This document shows positions 49,651-62,100 of a DNA stretch of 64,000 bases, piece after piece (position 1 is the stretch's first letter; each line of letters opens with the position of its first letter). Origin of the DNA: Scatophagus argus (Eukaryota > Chordata > Actinopteri > Scatophagidae); contig NC_058501.1 in NCBI RefSeq assembly GCF_020382885.2, positions 6,386,001 through 6,450,000 on the forward strand. Reading direction: 5' to 3'. The position numbers and the translations under genes are program-made. Under the pieces are notes generated by a model. That model searched no databases. It had not been told where the DNA came from and saw only the letters and a list, made by a program, of their open reading frames with translations.

Positions 49651-52120
49651 GGAATTACTTAACCACTGACTCCCCTCCATCATATAGAACTATAAGCTGC
49701 AGGCAGGCGGGCATGCAGATATGGGCTGACCATGTACATTTAATGCGTGTTGTCCCTGTATTTCACTTTAGAGGGCCATTTTAATGCCTCGATGCGTTGT
49801 TTATAAGTGAATAAAAACATATATTGTGAGATCCCAGGTGCTCATCACCAAAATTACCTTCATAATTTAGAATATTTATCCAGAATCTGAAACACTGGCT
49901 TCCCCTGTGGTGTTTCGCTGTTCTTGCATGGATTCGTGGAATATGGTCTCGTGTTGTTGACTGACTCACATTACGACGACGCCAGCTAAACTCCAGAGCG
50001 TGACACAGAGGCCTGGCACAGGGTCAACACACGCAGGAGGTCTGGGTGTACAGTGATATGCAGCATGCTGACTTCCTCTCAGTGTAAGAGCATGTTTGCT
50101 CTCCATGGTGCTGAAATCAGGGAGGTAGGCGCGGATCCTGTCCCACTTTACATCCGTTTCTATACACATTGTGTCAGGTAGTAACGTCAAAAAGCTTGCC
50201 TGATCAACTGCGCCATTGACTCGAGGGCGGACATTAGTGCAGACAGTCACTGGAGTCCAGAGAAGTCCAATGTCTTTGTGTATGTCTGTGAGCTGACCCG
50301 TATGCTGCATGTTGACGTTGTGCCTTGTCTCAGACCGGGTGGCACTGAGCCAAACGTGAGCATGTGTCCGAACAGCTGCACTTTGTCTTCTCTTCACTGA
50401 GGCCCTCTGCTGGAACAACAGGATGGCATGAACATCCCCATCACTGGGACAAGTTCACAAGCTCCTGTCACGTAACTCCAAACCTGCATATGAATGTATT
50501 TAGAGCTCAGTACAAAGAGGCTCAGTTAGGCTTAAAGCGAGGGACACAGCAGCCCCATAACGACTGAAGTCATTCCGTCGTTCGCTCTGGATGCAATTCA
50601 ACTGTCAAATGCTTTTTGGTCTTTGCACAGTGATGTGCATTAATGTGCCTTGTTTCAGCCCGTATTGAAAGAAATGTGACATGCTGCCCCTCATGTTTTT
50701 CTACAATACAAGATCAGATAAAATAATATGAACACATGACAAAGGCCTTTAATGTGGTATGTGGAACAATATTTATTCGACATGACAAAGTTATTTACTT
50801 TAAAAAGTAAATGTGGAAATCTCATCTTACTTACCTACCAAAGAAAATATGACACAGCTTGAAAGTGAGATGACATTTGTTCACTGTCATCCAGACACAG
50901 CCCTGATGATGCATTCAGGTAGCAACGACATAACATTTTCTATAACGATTTTCTATTTGGTTTTTATTTTGAAATGTTGCAGTGCTGTAAAACAAAAAGT
51001 GGATGTTTAAATGCAAGTGTGAAAGCTGCAGGAATATTTGCTGGGCAGTATTTATGCAGTATTGCAGCGTTTGTTTTCATTTCTGTAGGCTTGTATTATA
51101 TATGGCAGACACCGAGTTGTAATAAATAATAATGACCACTAGAGGTCACTGGTGTTATTTAAACTGCAGGCGATGCATTGAGGCTGAATGTTTTGGGTTT
51201 GCTGTGATCACATCTTGAGGTTTTACATTTAAATGCAGAGACCATGTTTCTGTTGATTATCCCCTCTTCAAATGCTCAACACTAAATCATACACCGGAAA
51301 TTTCATCAGACTTTTTATATTATCTATTTAATAACATTTTAAATATCTCAATAGATAAGCTGTGACCTGACAAAATTCAAAATTCACCAAGTTTCTGTCT
51401 GCCTTTCTTTCTTTCTTTTTATTTTAAACACCTCTGCTTTATGAGCAGCCCGTGCGTGCTGTGTCTTCATACTATCTGTGTGTAAAATCTAATCTAATCT
51501 AACCTGATCTGACGTGTCCTTGGAAGCTTTGAGGTCCTCAAGAGTTTGTGATAAGGAGGACTATAACTGCTCTTCTGGAAACTATTTGGACCTACATCCA
51601 CTGTAGTTAACTTCTACAAACTTGGTATTGACGGAAGTCGCTCTGTGCTGTTCAGATATTTGTTTATAGCAATAAATAATGACGAGCAAAAGGTTAATTT
51701 CATTGTAATTTGATAAACTAATTAAAATATTTTAAAAAAATGGACTGCATAAACTGGTCAGCAGTTGGCTGCTTTGCCACCAACCCAAACTTTCCCACAT
51801 GGACGGTCGTGTGCGTATCTTGTGGCGGTCCACTGGCTCTATAGTGCGCGTCCGTTTGGAGGTCTGTGACATGAAATTGTTTGGGAAGCCCTGAGCTGAG
51901 CGACCATGTGGGCGTGTTTCTCTCGGCCCAACAGCCTCCGCTCTTGTGTGGAGTCCAGAGCGCAAAACGCACTTCTTCTGGAGCGACTGGAGAGCGCAAA
52001 AGTAGCAGCTCTCCGACCCTGACGCGCACACCGTCTCCGACTTCGGCGGCCACCCCGAATTCAACTTCACTGAGCGGGAAAAAAAGAGTTTCTTAAAATC
52101 TCCCGGCGGCTCCTCCAGCC
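49651..52120. other. Divergent sybu-gdf6a intergenic region
   Basis: The interval between the head-to-head genes contains no supported exon. The right end (51.8-52.12 kb) becomes GC-rich and must hold the gdf6a promoter and 5' UTR. A small (TAATC)n run occurs near 51.49 kb. Confidence 0.5.
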
Positions 52121-54493
52121 ATGGACGCATCTCGACTCGTTACGCTTTATCTGGGCCTGCTCCTTGTTTTCCTTGGGAATATACCGTGTTTCCAGTCTGC
52201 TGCAATCATCTCTCCCTCTGCGCCGAGGAGAAACAGAGGAGCCAGGATCTCCCATCAGGACGGACAAAGGTCATCCAAATTCCTAAAAGACATTTTCGCG
52301 TCTTCGCATCCTGTCGTGGGCCATCACAAAGAAGACCTAAAGGACGCTATTGTGCCGCATGAATACATGCTCTCTATATACAGGACATACTCGGCTGCAG
52401 AGAAGCTCGGACTAAACGCGAGTTTTTTCCGCTCTTCTAAATCTGCCAACACCATAACAAGTTTTGTGGACAGAGGAACAGGTTGGTTTCAGCCCGCTGC
52501 CAGCTCCTTCAGCTCAGTCTTGCATAATTCTGTGGCACAGTATTTTCCTCAGCTGACTGGTCTAATATCCTCCTCTTGTATAGTTATTAATAAAATGTGG
52601 CTAAAAACTACAGGAAAACCAGCTCGCAGCGGCAACTTTTACGCACGTTTAAAACGAGACAAAATGGTGTGCAAACGGACTTTTGCGCGCACAAAATATC
52701 AATAATGATAAGATTAAGAACAAGAACAGAAAAGTGTTAAAAACCACAGGATACTATGTTGTTCCTGAGCAGTTTCGTGGTTGTATTCGGATTTATTTGA
52801 CTCACAGCCGGCGAAACATGTAAGCTTTTCCGAGTATTAAATTATATTACACTTAAATTAACCTCTGGGTTACACGACAGTAAAACACTAATTAAGGCGC
52901 TCTCTAAATGAAGGCTGTAAATCAGTGTCAGCGCAGGCTGCAAGCTGCTCCCAACCTCCACGTGAATACAGACACAACTTTTTTTCACCTAAATAAGAGA
53001 ACTCAGTTATTGATTCATTTTAGGTAAGTTCATCTCAAACTCAAACTCAAATTATATGAAATAAGCCCGAACATTTAAAATTCAAGTTTAACCCTCTCAA
53101 AATCCGGCGCATGTTAAAAAGTTCAATCTGTTGCCATCATGGTGCCCAGTCAGGCCCACTTATGCTGACAAAGGGAGCTGGGGGCCATGACAGAGCGGGT
53201 CGGTGTGAGAAGCAGGTGTTTGGGTCAGTTAACATGTGTAACCAAGTGATTTGACGAGCCTGCGCGGACAAACACAATCTGATAAACACAAACACATCCA
53301 GCACACACAAGGGGGCATAAGCCGAGTTAATCTTTGCAGGAGAAATAAAAGCTATCTTTGTTTGCGTCCTCTCCTGCCCGAAACAGTCCGAGCCTCAGCT
53401 CTCAGACGCAGACTGCGCGCTGCAAAAAATATCCATCGTTACGAGTTATTATGTCCGGAGAGACGGCTGCTTCACTCACGTTCTTATCTACCTGCTTGGT
53501 AAGACGCAGCTGCAATTATTCCCACTGCACATCCACTTTTTTCAAGACTTTCAGTGAAATCAAACCGTAATCCAAGGTTTTCCTAAAAAAGAACCTCAGC
53601 TCAAAGGGGGAAAAGCAGCCCTCTCTCACACAGCTACTCGTTTTCAGACAAAAGAGGACGTTTTAAGAATGAATTTAAAGCCAAAAGGGCTCGTCCGTGT
53701 GGCCATTTCTTGCAGCGTGAGCCGATTTGATAGGAAAAACGCCTCACTTTCTCCTGTGATTTTGATCTGATGTGTCACTGGCTCTGACCCCGAGCTGGAC
53801 CCTCTGAGAGCTGCTTGGCATCGAACGGCTGATTGGAGTATTTGAACTCGGTGATCTAATTGAGTGTTCATGTCATAACATATCAAACACTGTCTATTCT
53901 CCCATAATGACCCAGCCCGGCCACGATGGGCACATCACCAAAAAACGACGAGGGGGGAAAAAAAATGAAAGAACACTTCCTCCGCTATGAAGTGGCTCGT
54001 ATTTCTTTTTTTTTTCTTTTTTCTTTTGACTGCAGAACCTCCCTTTGCGACCGCCACTTTAATTACGGTAAATTATTTTTCTTTCCGTTCTTTCAGCTCA
54101 AGCGCCTTTTGGTTTCTTTTGGGATTCGTCCCAGCGTCCCCCAAGTGTTGCACTGCATTAACCTGCAGAGTGCACCTCAGCTGAGAGTTATTCAAAGCTT
54201 CTCCATCAGGAACTGAAACACACACGGGGGCACCTTTTGACACGTAAAGTAACAGGTTTTTGCGTCTTTCAGGCATTATTCATGCATGTAGGGGCCGGTT
54301 TTACTGAGTGCACCTATGATCTACGGCTGCTTTGCTTTTCACACTTTTGTAGGTAAATGAAATTTGCTTATAAAACCAGGCAGGGTGTTTCCTGGAGGTC
54401 AGAAAAGGCAAGATCAGAAAAGAATAACCCGAATTTGAAAATTACTTTTGGCACTTGGGGTAACTCATTAAAGCGCAGATGGTGCAGGCCGAC

Positions 54494-54535
<42 letters not shown>

Positions 54536-57500
54536 GACAGAGGCATGGATGATAAAAAACATGTTTTGCATTTCTTCAAATACAAGCAACAAGGTCAAAC
54601 AAAAGTGCACTTGAAGTCGTTTTAAGCAAGCAGTAAAATCCACCGCATTCTCCCCGAATTATCCACCGTCAGGCTTCTAACGCGTAATGGAAAAAATGCC
54701 TCTTTACATAATAATGAAATTAAGAAAACTTTGTACATTTTTTCAATTGTCAACATGAATATCTCTCAATAGCTCCAACAGCCTTTTCGGTCAGTCAGTC
54801 AGTCAGTCAGTCCGTGCAGGCGCTTTTTAAGGGGAATGTTGTCGTTGGCAGGATGGGATGAAATATAAGAGGGGAAGTGCTTTAATGAGGAAGCTGGGAA
54901 TTCAGAACTGTTAATTATTTGGTGAACTTGTATTCGATTTGTTTGAGGTCTTATAAAAAAAAAAGAATCTTAATGCAGACCATACGCGCAAAGTTACTGA
55001 AACGAGCACAAGGTTTCAATCTGCTTTTACTGTTTGACTCTGCAGGGCTCACGGAGGGAAACTGACAACCACATTCAAATATCTCTTTAGAGCAAACTTT
55101 TACAAATTATATCACAGGGGTGTTTAGATGCAGGCGTGTCACTTTTATTTTATATTTCTAAAGCAAGTTCACATATTAATGGAGACAATCGACCGAGGCA
55201 ACGTGCTTTCATTTATTTATTTATTTTTTAAATCACAAAACATTCATCTCAACAAGCAATTCAATTCCGAATTTTTCTTTTCAAACAGATGGATTTTTTT
55301 GATATTCAATAGAAAGTTGTTGTTCACCTATCCCAACTAAAATGGACGTTTTTCAAAATCAATTTGCCTGAATTTAATGTCTTATTCTTAATAAATTCTG
55401 CCTCCGGATTCCACATGTAGTCAAAGCACTGAAAGCAGCAGCAGGAAAAGCGTCCAAAACAAAAAAGAGAAAATCACCAAACTGTGTTTTAACGACATTA
55501 ATCGGCCTTTATTTGTTGTTTGCGTTCAGTTTTTCAGAAGAAGAAAAAGATCTAAAAGGAAACAGTAGAAAAGAACTTGTTACAGTGGATTTTCTCTGGA
55601 GTGAAACCAGGAAACTGCTCATTGTATCCATACTGTAATATGCTGTGAGCTGACAGTTTGATATACATGATAACACATGCTAAACATAAATCACTTTGAT
55701 CCAAAATCTATTTAAAACAACGGGGGGAAGAGGCTGGACTCGTCGTTTGATAGATGCAGACCTTTAATGTGTTTAGAAACGCCTTTTCATGCATTGTTAT
55801 CTTCTCGTCTCATTGGTTCGCCTTGATGCAATATTTGGAGGCCTCCTGGGTCTCCAGCAGGGAATAATGCATTAATTGTGTATTGTTCAGCTGAGTGTAC
55901 AGTATGTCGTCTTTGGTCCGTTGTGTCTGACAGCAGCCAGGGGCTTTCACATCACTAGGCCCCTTGTTTTTTTTTTCTTTCTTTGCTTTATAACCCTGCA
56001 AGAGTTCTCAAAACAGCAACCTAATCACATTTCTGATGTTCTGACTGCTGCTTTGATTTAAGAGCTTACGAGACTGAAAAAGACGGAAAAGTTTACTTCC
56101 ACTCTGTCAGGGAGCTGGAAATGAATAATTTTTCTGTCATCAAGTGAAATGAAAGCAGAACTATTTTCATTAAAACATGGTGGCTTTGATTAAATCTGGC
56201 ATTACATTTTCACCAGTTTGGATTGGATTATTCTCACTGCAACATCAAAAACCAATTTTTGTCCTGTGGTTGAATAGCGGATAAATACATTATGTATTGA
56301 TTTTTTTTCCTTTTTTTTTTTAAGATTGGAATCGTTGTGTGCTTTGCGTTACATGACTTCTACATGGTAATGTGCAACATATTCGCATGAAATGAAATTA
56401 AGAAACTTGAACAGCCACAACTTTAGGGCGGAAGCCTTAAAGCAGGCTTTCTAAACTTAACCTACACACATCCTTTAGCATTCAGCATTCAAAGACGTAC
56501 AATATTTTATTACAAAGAGAAAACAACTGAATCCAATCAAACTGAATCAACTGAATCAAATCAAAGTAAATGAGAGAAGAATGGCTTTATAAGTATAACA
56601 TAGTCGAGCACTGACTGGATGACCAGCAAAGCTTTTTTTCCAATAATAGACGTGGTGTTAACTGGGAGATTTTTTTCCAAACTGAGGACTTGTCAGCTGT
56701 AGTTTGTTTCAGACATTTGAAAAACAAGAGAGAGAGAGAGAGAAGGCCTCTGTGGGAGAATGTGAGTCCCCCTCCCTCCCTTTATCCCTCTGAACACTGT
56801 ACACCCTAAGTGAATCTGACTGCAATTATTTTCTTCTTTTATCCTTGCAGACGATCTTTTGCACTCTCCTCTGCGAAGACAAAAGTATCTGTTTGATGTC
56901 TCAACCCTTTCAGACAAAGAGGAGCTGGTCGGGGCGGAATTAAGGATATTTAGGAGAGCGCCCGGGGATTTGCAGACTTCCCTGCAGACGACGGGTCTGT
57001 ACGACATCCAGGTCTACCCCTGCCGCTCGGACAGACTGTTGGACTCCAGGTCTCTGGACCCGTTAGACTCCACCAAGGCAGGCTGGGAGGTTTTGGACGT
57101 GTGGGAAATGTTTAAAGCACACCAGCACCACTATCATCACCCCTACAATCATCAACACTACCAGCACGGGAACCAGCAGCTCTGCTTCCAGCTCCGCGTC
57201 ACTCTCGGCAAATCAGACACCGAGGTGGACCTGAGGCAGCTGGGGCTGGACAGGAGCGGCCGGCCCCAGCGGGAGAAGGCCATCCTGGTGGCCTACACCC
57301 GCTCCAAGAAGAGGGAGAACCTGTTCAACGAGATGAAGGAGAAGATCAAGTCGAGGAGGTCGGTAGGCGAGAGGGAGGAGGCGGCTGCGGAAGAGGGGGT
57401 CTCTCTGAAGGGGGTTAAAGGAGAAGGGCCCCGGCGGCGGCGGAGGACCGCGCTGAGCAACCGACACGGGAAGAGGCATGGGAAGAAATCCAAATCCAGG

Positions 57501-57809
57501 TGCAGCAAGAAGGCGCTGCATGTGAATTTCAAAGAGCTGGGCTGGGACGACTGGATCATCGCGCCCCTGGATTACGAGGCTTACCACTGCGAGGGGGTGT
57601 GTGACTTTCCCCTGAGGTCGCACCTCGAGCCGACCAACCACGCCATCATACAGACGCTCATGAACTCCATGGATCCCAACAGCACGCCTCCCAGCTGCTG
57701 CGTCCCCACCAAACTCAGCCCCATCAGCATCCTGTACATAGACTCAGGCAATAACGTGGTGTACAAACAGTACGAGGACATGGTGGTGGAGCAGTGTGGG
57801 TGCAGGTAG
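52121..57809 (+). CDS. gdf6a: Growth differentiation factor 6 (BMP13/Radar), a-type
   Basis: GDF6 is a secreted BMP-family ligand acting through type I/II receptors and SMAD1/5/8; it patterns dorsal retina, neural crest and joints. Two coding exons, 52121-52481 and 56851-57809, join in phase 1 to 439 aa. Residues 1-26 or so are a signal peptide ([19 protein letters not shown]). The prodomain has the conserved [19 protein letters not shown] and [20 protein letters not shown]. The furin-type site is RRRRR at 315-319, releasing a 120 aa mature ligand from [14 protein letters not shown], with the cystine-knot cysteines from 338 and the terminal CGCR. The mature part ([18 protein letters not shown]) is GDF6 rather than GDF5 or GDF7. 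The a-paralogue is favoured from prodomain recall, not from a tree. A His-rich insert occupies residues 211-226. Confidence 0.95.
54497..54533. repeat. (CT)n microsatellite
   Basis: About 18 CT units, a polypyrimidine/polypurine tract in the gdf6a intron. Confidence 0.95.
54790..54810. repeat. (CAGT)n tetranucleotide repeat
   Basis: Five CAGT units in tandem in the gdf6a intron. Confidence 0.9.
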
Positions 57810-58354
57810 CGGTCCTTATTCATAACAAAGCTTCGAAAGACAGAAAAATCAAACATTAGTATCGATGGGTCCCAGGTTGAAGATAAAAAGTCCTTATGTC
57901 CGAAATGCTTTGACGCATGACGCGCCTTATTCAAAAGGGATGCACGCAAAGGCAAAACCTGCTATTTATTCAGACTCAGTCCAGACACAGTAGTTCACAC
58001 TCTCTGCCTTAACGTGTTAAGCTTTCACTTCCATCCGTGCAACAAGTTATCACTGATCAAACAGGCTTTTGTTTCCCAGAGAGTGAGACGTGTCCATGTG
58101 GCATAAAGAATGGGTACAAGGCGAGATGGGAGCCTATTGAGTGCGACTGTGCACCTGTTCGTGCCGAGGCCAGAGGACAGTGGGCTTTGCCTGTCAGCGC
58201 TTTGTTGCAGCTCTGCCGTGTGATCCTGCCAGCCAGGCCGGACTCTTTTGGGTATGTGCACCCAGGCCGTAATTGTCACTGTCCAGCTGGAGTCATTACA
58301 GGCCCGAGCAAGTGCCTGTTTGTCAAAAAGGGGTGAATGTCTAATCTACCACAG

Positions 58355-58385
58355 ACACACACACACACACACACATACACACAGA
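58355..58385. repeat. (CA)n microsatellite
   Basis: A CA tract with one TA interruption in the gdf6a 3' UTR. Confidence 0.92.
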
Positions 58386-58543
58386 CTGGTCTGAAGAGAG
58401 GAGATAAGAGGGTGGTGGTATTGCCTTCAAGAGATTTTTGCCTGACTGGAGACCAGTTGAGCGGCGCTGGGAGAGGCGTCGTGCGCCTTTGTGGACAGAA
58501 AAGGACACAAAATCAGACTTGTGCCTGACTGGGGCCCTGTTGT

Positions 58544-58590
58544 AAAAAAAGAAAAAAAAAAGAAAAAAAAGAAAAAAAAAAGGAAAAAAG
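58544..58590. repeat. Oligo(A) purine tract
   Basis: Runs of 6-10 A separated by single or double G in the gdf6a 3' UTR, all purine on the plus strand. It may be an old retroelement tail or slippage product. Confidence 0.85.
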
Positions 58591-59195
58591 CACACATAAC
58601 TGAAGCGAACCCTTTGCTCAGAAGTCTGCATCTTTAAGAAATGCACTTCCACAACTGACTGCGCCAAGGACGTGCGGTCAGCCAGAGAGTATGTCTTCTC
58701 TGATGACAAAAATATAAGAAAAAAAAAGACTCGCAAACGAGACGATATTTAAATGCACATTAGCTTTGAATGCACTGCTGTTCATTATTATTTTGAGCTG
58801 TAAATATTTGTACAGATGAGAACTTTACAAAGTGCAACGAATGAAGAAATGAGAAAACGGCATTTCTTTGTAAATATACTAAATGCACTCAAATCGGTAT
58901 AATTTCTATTCTATAATTATTTTATTATTTGTGATGTACAGAGTTTCATGATAATCATATATTTCTTACATTGATAAGAGTAATTTAATGTGTATTCGAT
59001 ATTTTTTGCAGAGGGTGGAAAATACCATTATTAATGTCTACCTCATAATTGCATATAGGATCTGAGTTTTGAGGTGCATTCAGTTAGAGTGTAAAGAGCT
59101 TTTACAATGATATATAAGATCATTTATATACATATATTACTGGATAATATTCCACACCATTACTGTACAAATAAAATTCCAAACAAAGTCTGCTA

Positions 59196-62100
59196 CTTCT
59201 GATGATTAATGCAACCTTTTTTGCCTTCATTTCTTTTATTTGAAGTGTTTCAAAGAGTCTGACTTCCCTAAATGAAAATATATTCTTAAATTACACTAAC
59301 AATTTAAAACACAAGGTTTAAGATCATACTGAATGACATTTTAAGGAAAGATAAGAAAGAAATCCTGCATTGTGGCAATTCTGGACTCTTCCATGTAGTC
59401 ATATAAACGTTTTAAGTTCAAGTCTTATTCTGTTTTTTTTTTTCCAAATCACATCAACACTAGAAGTCCCCATGAGGATGTGTAATGTGTAGAGTGCATA
59501 TGGAGTACATATACCTTCAGGTATGCTAGCTAATCTATTCTTCCCCTTTGTAAACAGTCTCTCATCATAGACAACAAATGTCATTATTCAGGCCCTGGCT
59601 GGCTCAGGATTGCACCACAAAAGGCATATAACCATATGGTGACCATCCAAGTAGAAGGAAATCCACTGACTGACTGTCACTGATATGGCACTGAATGTAC
59701 AAACTCCAGCTATTTCCCAATGAATTAGCCCGCCTGGGTCAAGTTTACTTAACACTTTAATGTTTCCCAATCTCTGCATGAAAAAGTTTGAAAGAAGGGA
59801 TTGCTTCCATATAGGCTATCGACCTTGGCCTGGAAACAATTAGGAAATTGCTTTGAAATGTTATATGTTGTCCAGGCTCTTGTACAGTATCATGTCACTC
59901 CCCACATGTTTGCTAGGGGGAAACAGAGGATGCTAAGTGCACTCTTTAGCGGTCGCTGCAAATGACTGACACAACACAACATTCCCCTGAGTATAACCAA
60001 ATGGCCCTCCGGGCTATAAGTCTAGAACTCCATCACCGGGGTGCTACCATGAGCCATGCTGCTCACAAGTTCACTGTGGGAGATACTGTGCACCACCATG
60101 AGTCTTTGCAGCCGATTCTGGATTAGAATGTTGCACAATCAAGTTTAAATTTTTAAGCAACTTCATGGTAACTTGTGGGATAAACTTTGACTTTTTGATT
60201 TATATTTATTTGACAAGTTCTCTGGTCTGGTGGGCACTGGCCTGGAGGTGAGACTGAATGTTAAGGGAACAGTTAAATGGTGATGAAAGGGAAAGGAATG
60301 CTTTGTTTACCCGCTTCAATCCCTCACTCTCAAGTTAAATGTTCCTATAAAGTTCTTCATCACAACTGACTTATTGTCCCTGCACTGAACACTGAGGCAG
60401 AGAGAGCAAAAAAAGTTATGTTTATTTGAAACTGGGTTCTAATATATTAGTCTAAGCAAACTGAAATCTGCGAAGAGAGGGGTCCTTTTCATCAGAAACA
60501 CAAATAGTCTTGACACCCCACATCTGTGTGTGGAGGCTCCTCTTCAGACATCACTAAGGCTGCATAACTGAAGATCTACTAGGTGTTGCTCTGAGTGGAA
60601 AGCCCGGGAGCCTCTCCAAGAAGACAAGAAAAAGAAAAAAAAAAAAAACAACAAAACGTCTTGGCTCATATGGAGACATAAATGTTCTGCATGCTTAACC
60701 TCCCCGTTATCAGTTATGTCCTCATCAGTGACAGGAAAGGCATAAATCATCCCAATCTTTCAGACAGCAAGGACCTCTAAGCAAGCAGAAATTTGTTTAA
60801 CAGGCATTAAGCAGCATTGGAAAATTTATTGTGAGGACTTAGCTCTTGTGCTTTGATTTGCTCAATGGATACAATTTCAATGAAGAGAAGGGAAGAGAAA
60901 AACGAGCTCTGAAGCTGCCAAGGTCTGACTTTTAACTGCTACTGATAAAATCCAGGAATAATTTATTTATTTTTCAGCTACTCTTTCGCTCCTCACAGTA
61001 TTTGTTTTATTGTTGCCTCTAGAGGGGTCCCTCCTTCTCTGGTTTCTTCTAGTTCCCAGCATTATGGTTTGCAGATACCATAGTTCCTTGACACCTTTCT
61101 TCAGCCAAGAACACAGGCAAGGTGGTGTTTGTCTGCACTAAACAGATACAGAATAAAATATGCTGACAAACTTACCCTTCTACAGCCGTATGCGCACAGC
61201 ATTACAGAATGTGTCTCTCTGTTTGTATTTTTGTGTGTTTGTGTCAGTCTGCATGAGTGGACAGAAGGGCTACAGCATACACAGATGGACAGATGAGTGG
61301 TGCAGGGGAGCAGCAGATGCCTGAGGTGACCCCTACTGCCGCCTTTCATTGAACCACTGGCTTCAACACAAAGGCAGGGGCGGCCCCAAACATTAAATAC
61401 ACTTGCCTGTGCCTTAATGCCAGAGGTCACTACTGTTTTTCTCCTCCTGCTGTCCATTTTTCAAAAAACTTTTTTAACTTAAAGATGTGTTTTGTTAAAA
61501 TTTGATGTCATTTGCTGCACGAGAACCAAAACTGTAAAAATGTGTTGTTTAACAGAGGAGTGGTTGGTTGAATTTGGCAGGTGCTGTTTAAGTGGAGACA
61601 GATAATAAACCCTGGACAGAGCAGCCACAGTGTAACAAAAGACTAGGGTGTTCGAACGGGGCATCTGCCCGTCTCTCCTCTGTAGTCCTGCAGAAAGCCA
61701 TCCCTCCCTCCTGTCAGACCATACGGTGACAGGAAGAGAGCAGACACCTCCACCTCACCACAGATAACCTGCTAATTGCATTAAACTCACTCCCAACTGG
61801 GCTTTTGAAATGTGAGGATGAAGCTAATGTGATTGATTTCAGCAGCAGCAGAAGCTTTACTTTTCACATGCATTTTTAAATCTGGGAAAAATCTTTGCAT
61901 TCAGTGCATTTGCGAAGTCAGGAAAGGGCAAAAACTGAAGTAAAATTGATAGATCTGCTTGGGGTACCTGTCCAGAGAAGCCCGCTTTTGTTCTGTTTAT
62001 TTTCCAAAGGAATGTCTGAGGGTGCCCTTTCACCCCTCCTCATCCATTTACTGCCCCTGGTCTATGTTACAGATGGTGACCTGGGTCCTCACCATCCCCA

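Larger units (their letters stand above)
52482..56850 (+). other. gdf6a: gdf6a intron
   Basis: This is the single 4.4 kb intron. It has a GTTGGT donor and a pyrimidine-rich CCTTGCAG acceptor. The frame stays open into the intron to 52705, but the protein there has no GDF6 character. It contains CT and CAGT microsatellites and A/T-rich runs. No other exon is recognised. Confidence 0.85.
57810..59195 (+). other. gdf6a: gdf6a 3' UTR with poly(A) signal and Pumilio-type sites
   Basis: The segment from the stop codon to an AATAAA at 59170-59175 is AT-rich toward its end and contains a (CA)n tract, an oligo(A) purine tract and two exact TGTAAATA words (58799-58806 and 58869-58876) matching the Pumilio recognition element. 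A 99-codon open frame at 58037-58336 lies inside and shows nothing recognisable. Confidence 0.7.

Noticed and set aside
49966..50418. 150-codon minus-strand frame between sybu and gdf6a
   Set aside because: No similarity to a known family recognisable by eye, no upstream exon context; probably chance in a moderately GC-rich stretch.
52482..52705. Open frame continuing from gdf6a exon 1 into the intron (194 codons in all)
   Set aside because: The GT donor at 52482 joins perfectly to the exon at 56851 with continuous GDF6 prodomain; the read-through residues show no GDF6 similarity.
57213..57955. Minus-strand frames of 88-142 codons opposite gdf6a exon 2
   Set aside because: Antisense shadows of a GC-rich coding exon, with no splice or homology support.
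58037..58336. 99-codon open frame with several Cys/Pro in the gdf6a 3' UTR
   Set aside because: It lies between the gdf6a stop and its poly(A) signal on the same strand, has no recognisable family and no independent promoter or splice context; most likely chance in GC-richer sequence.
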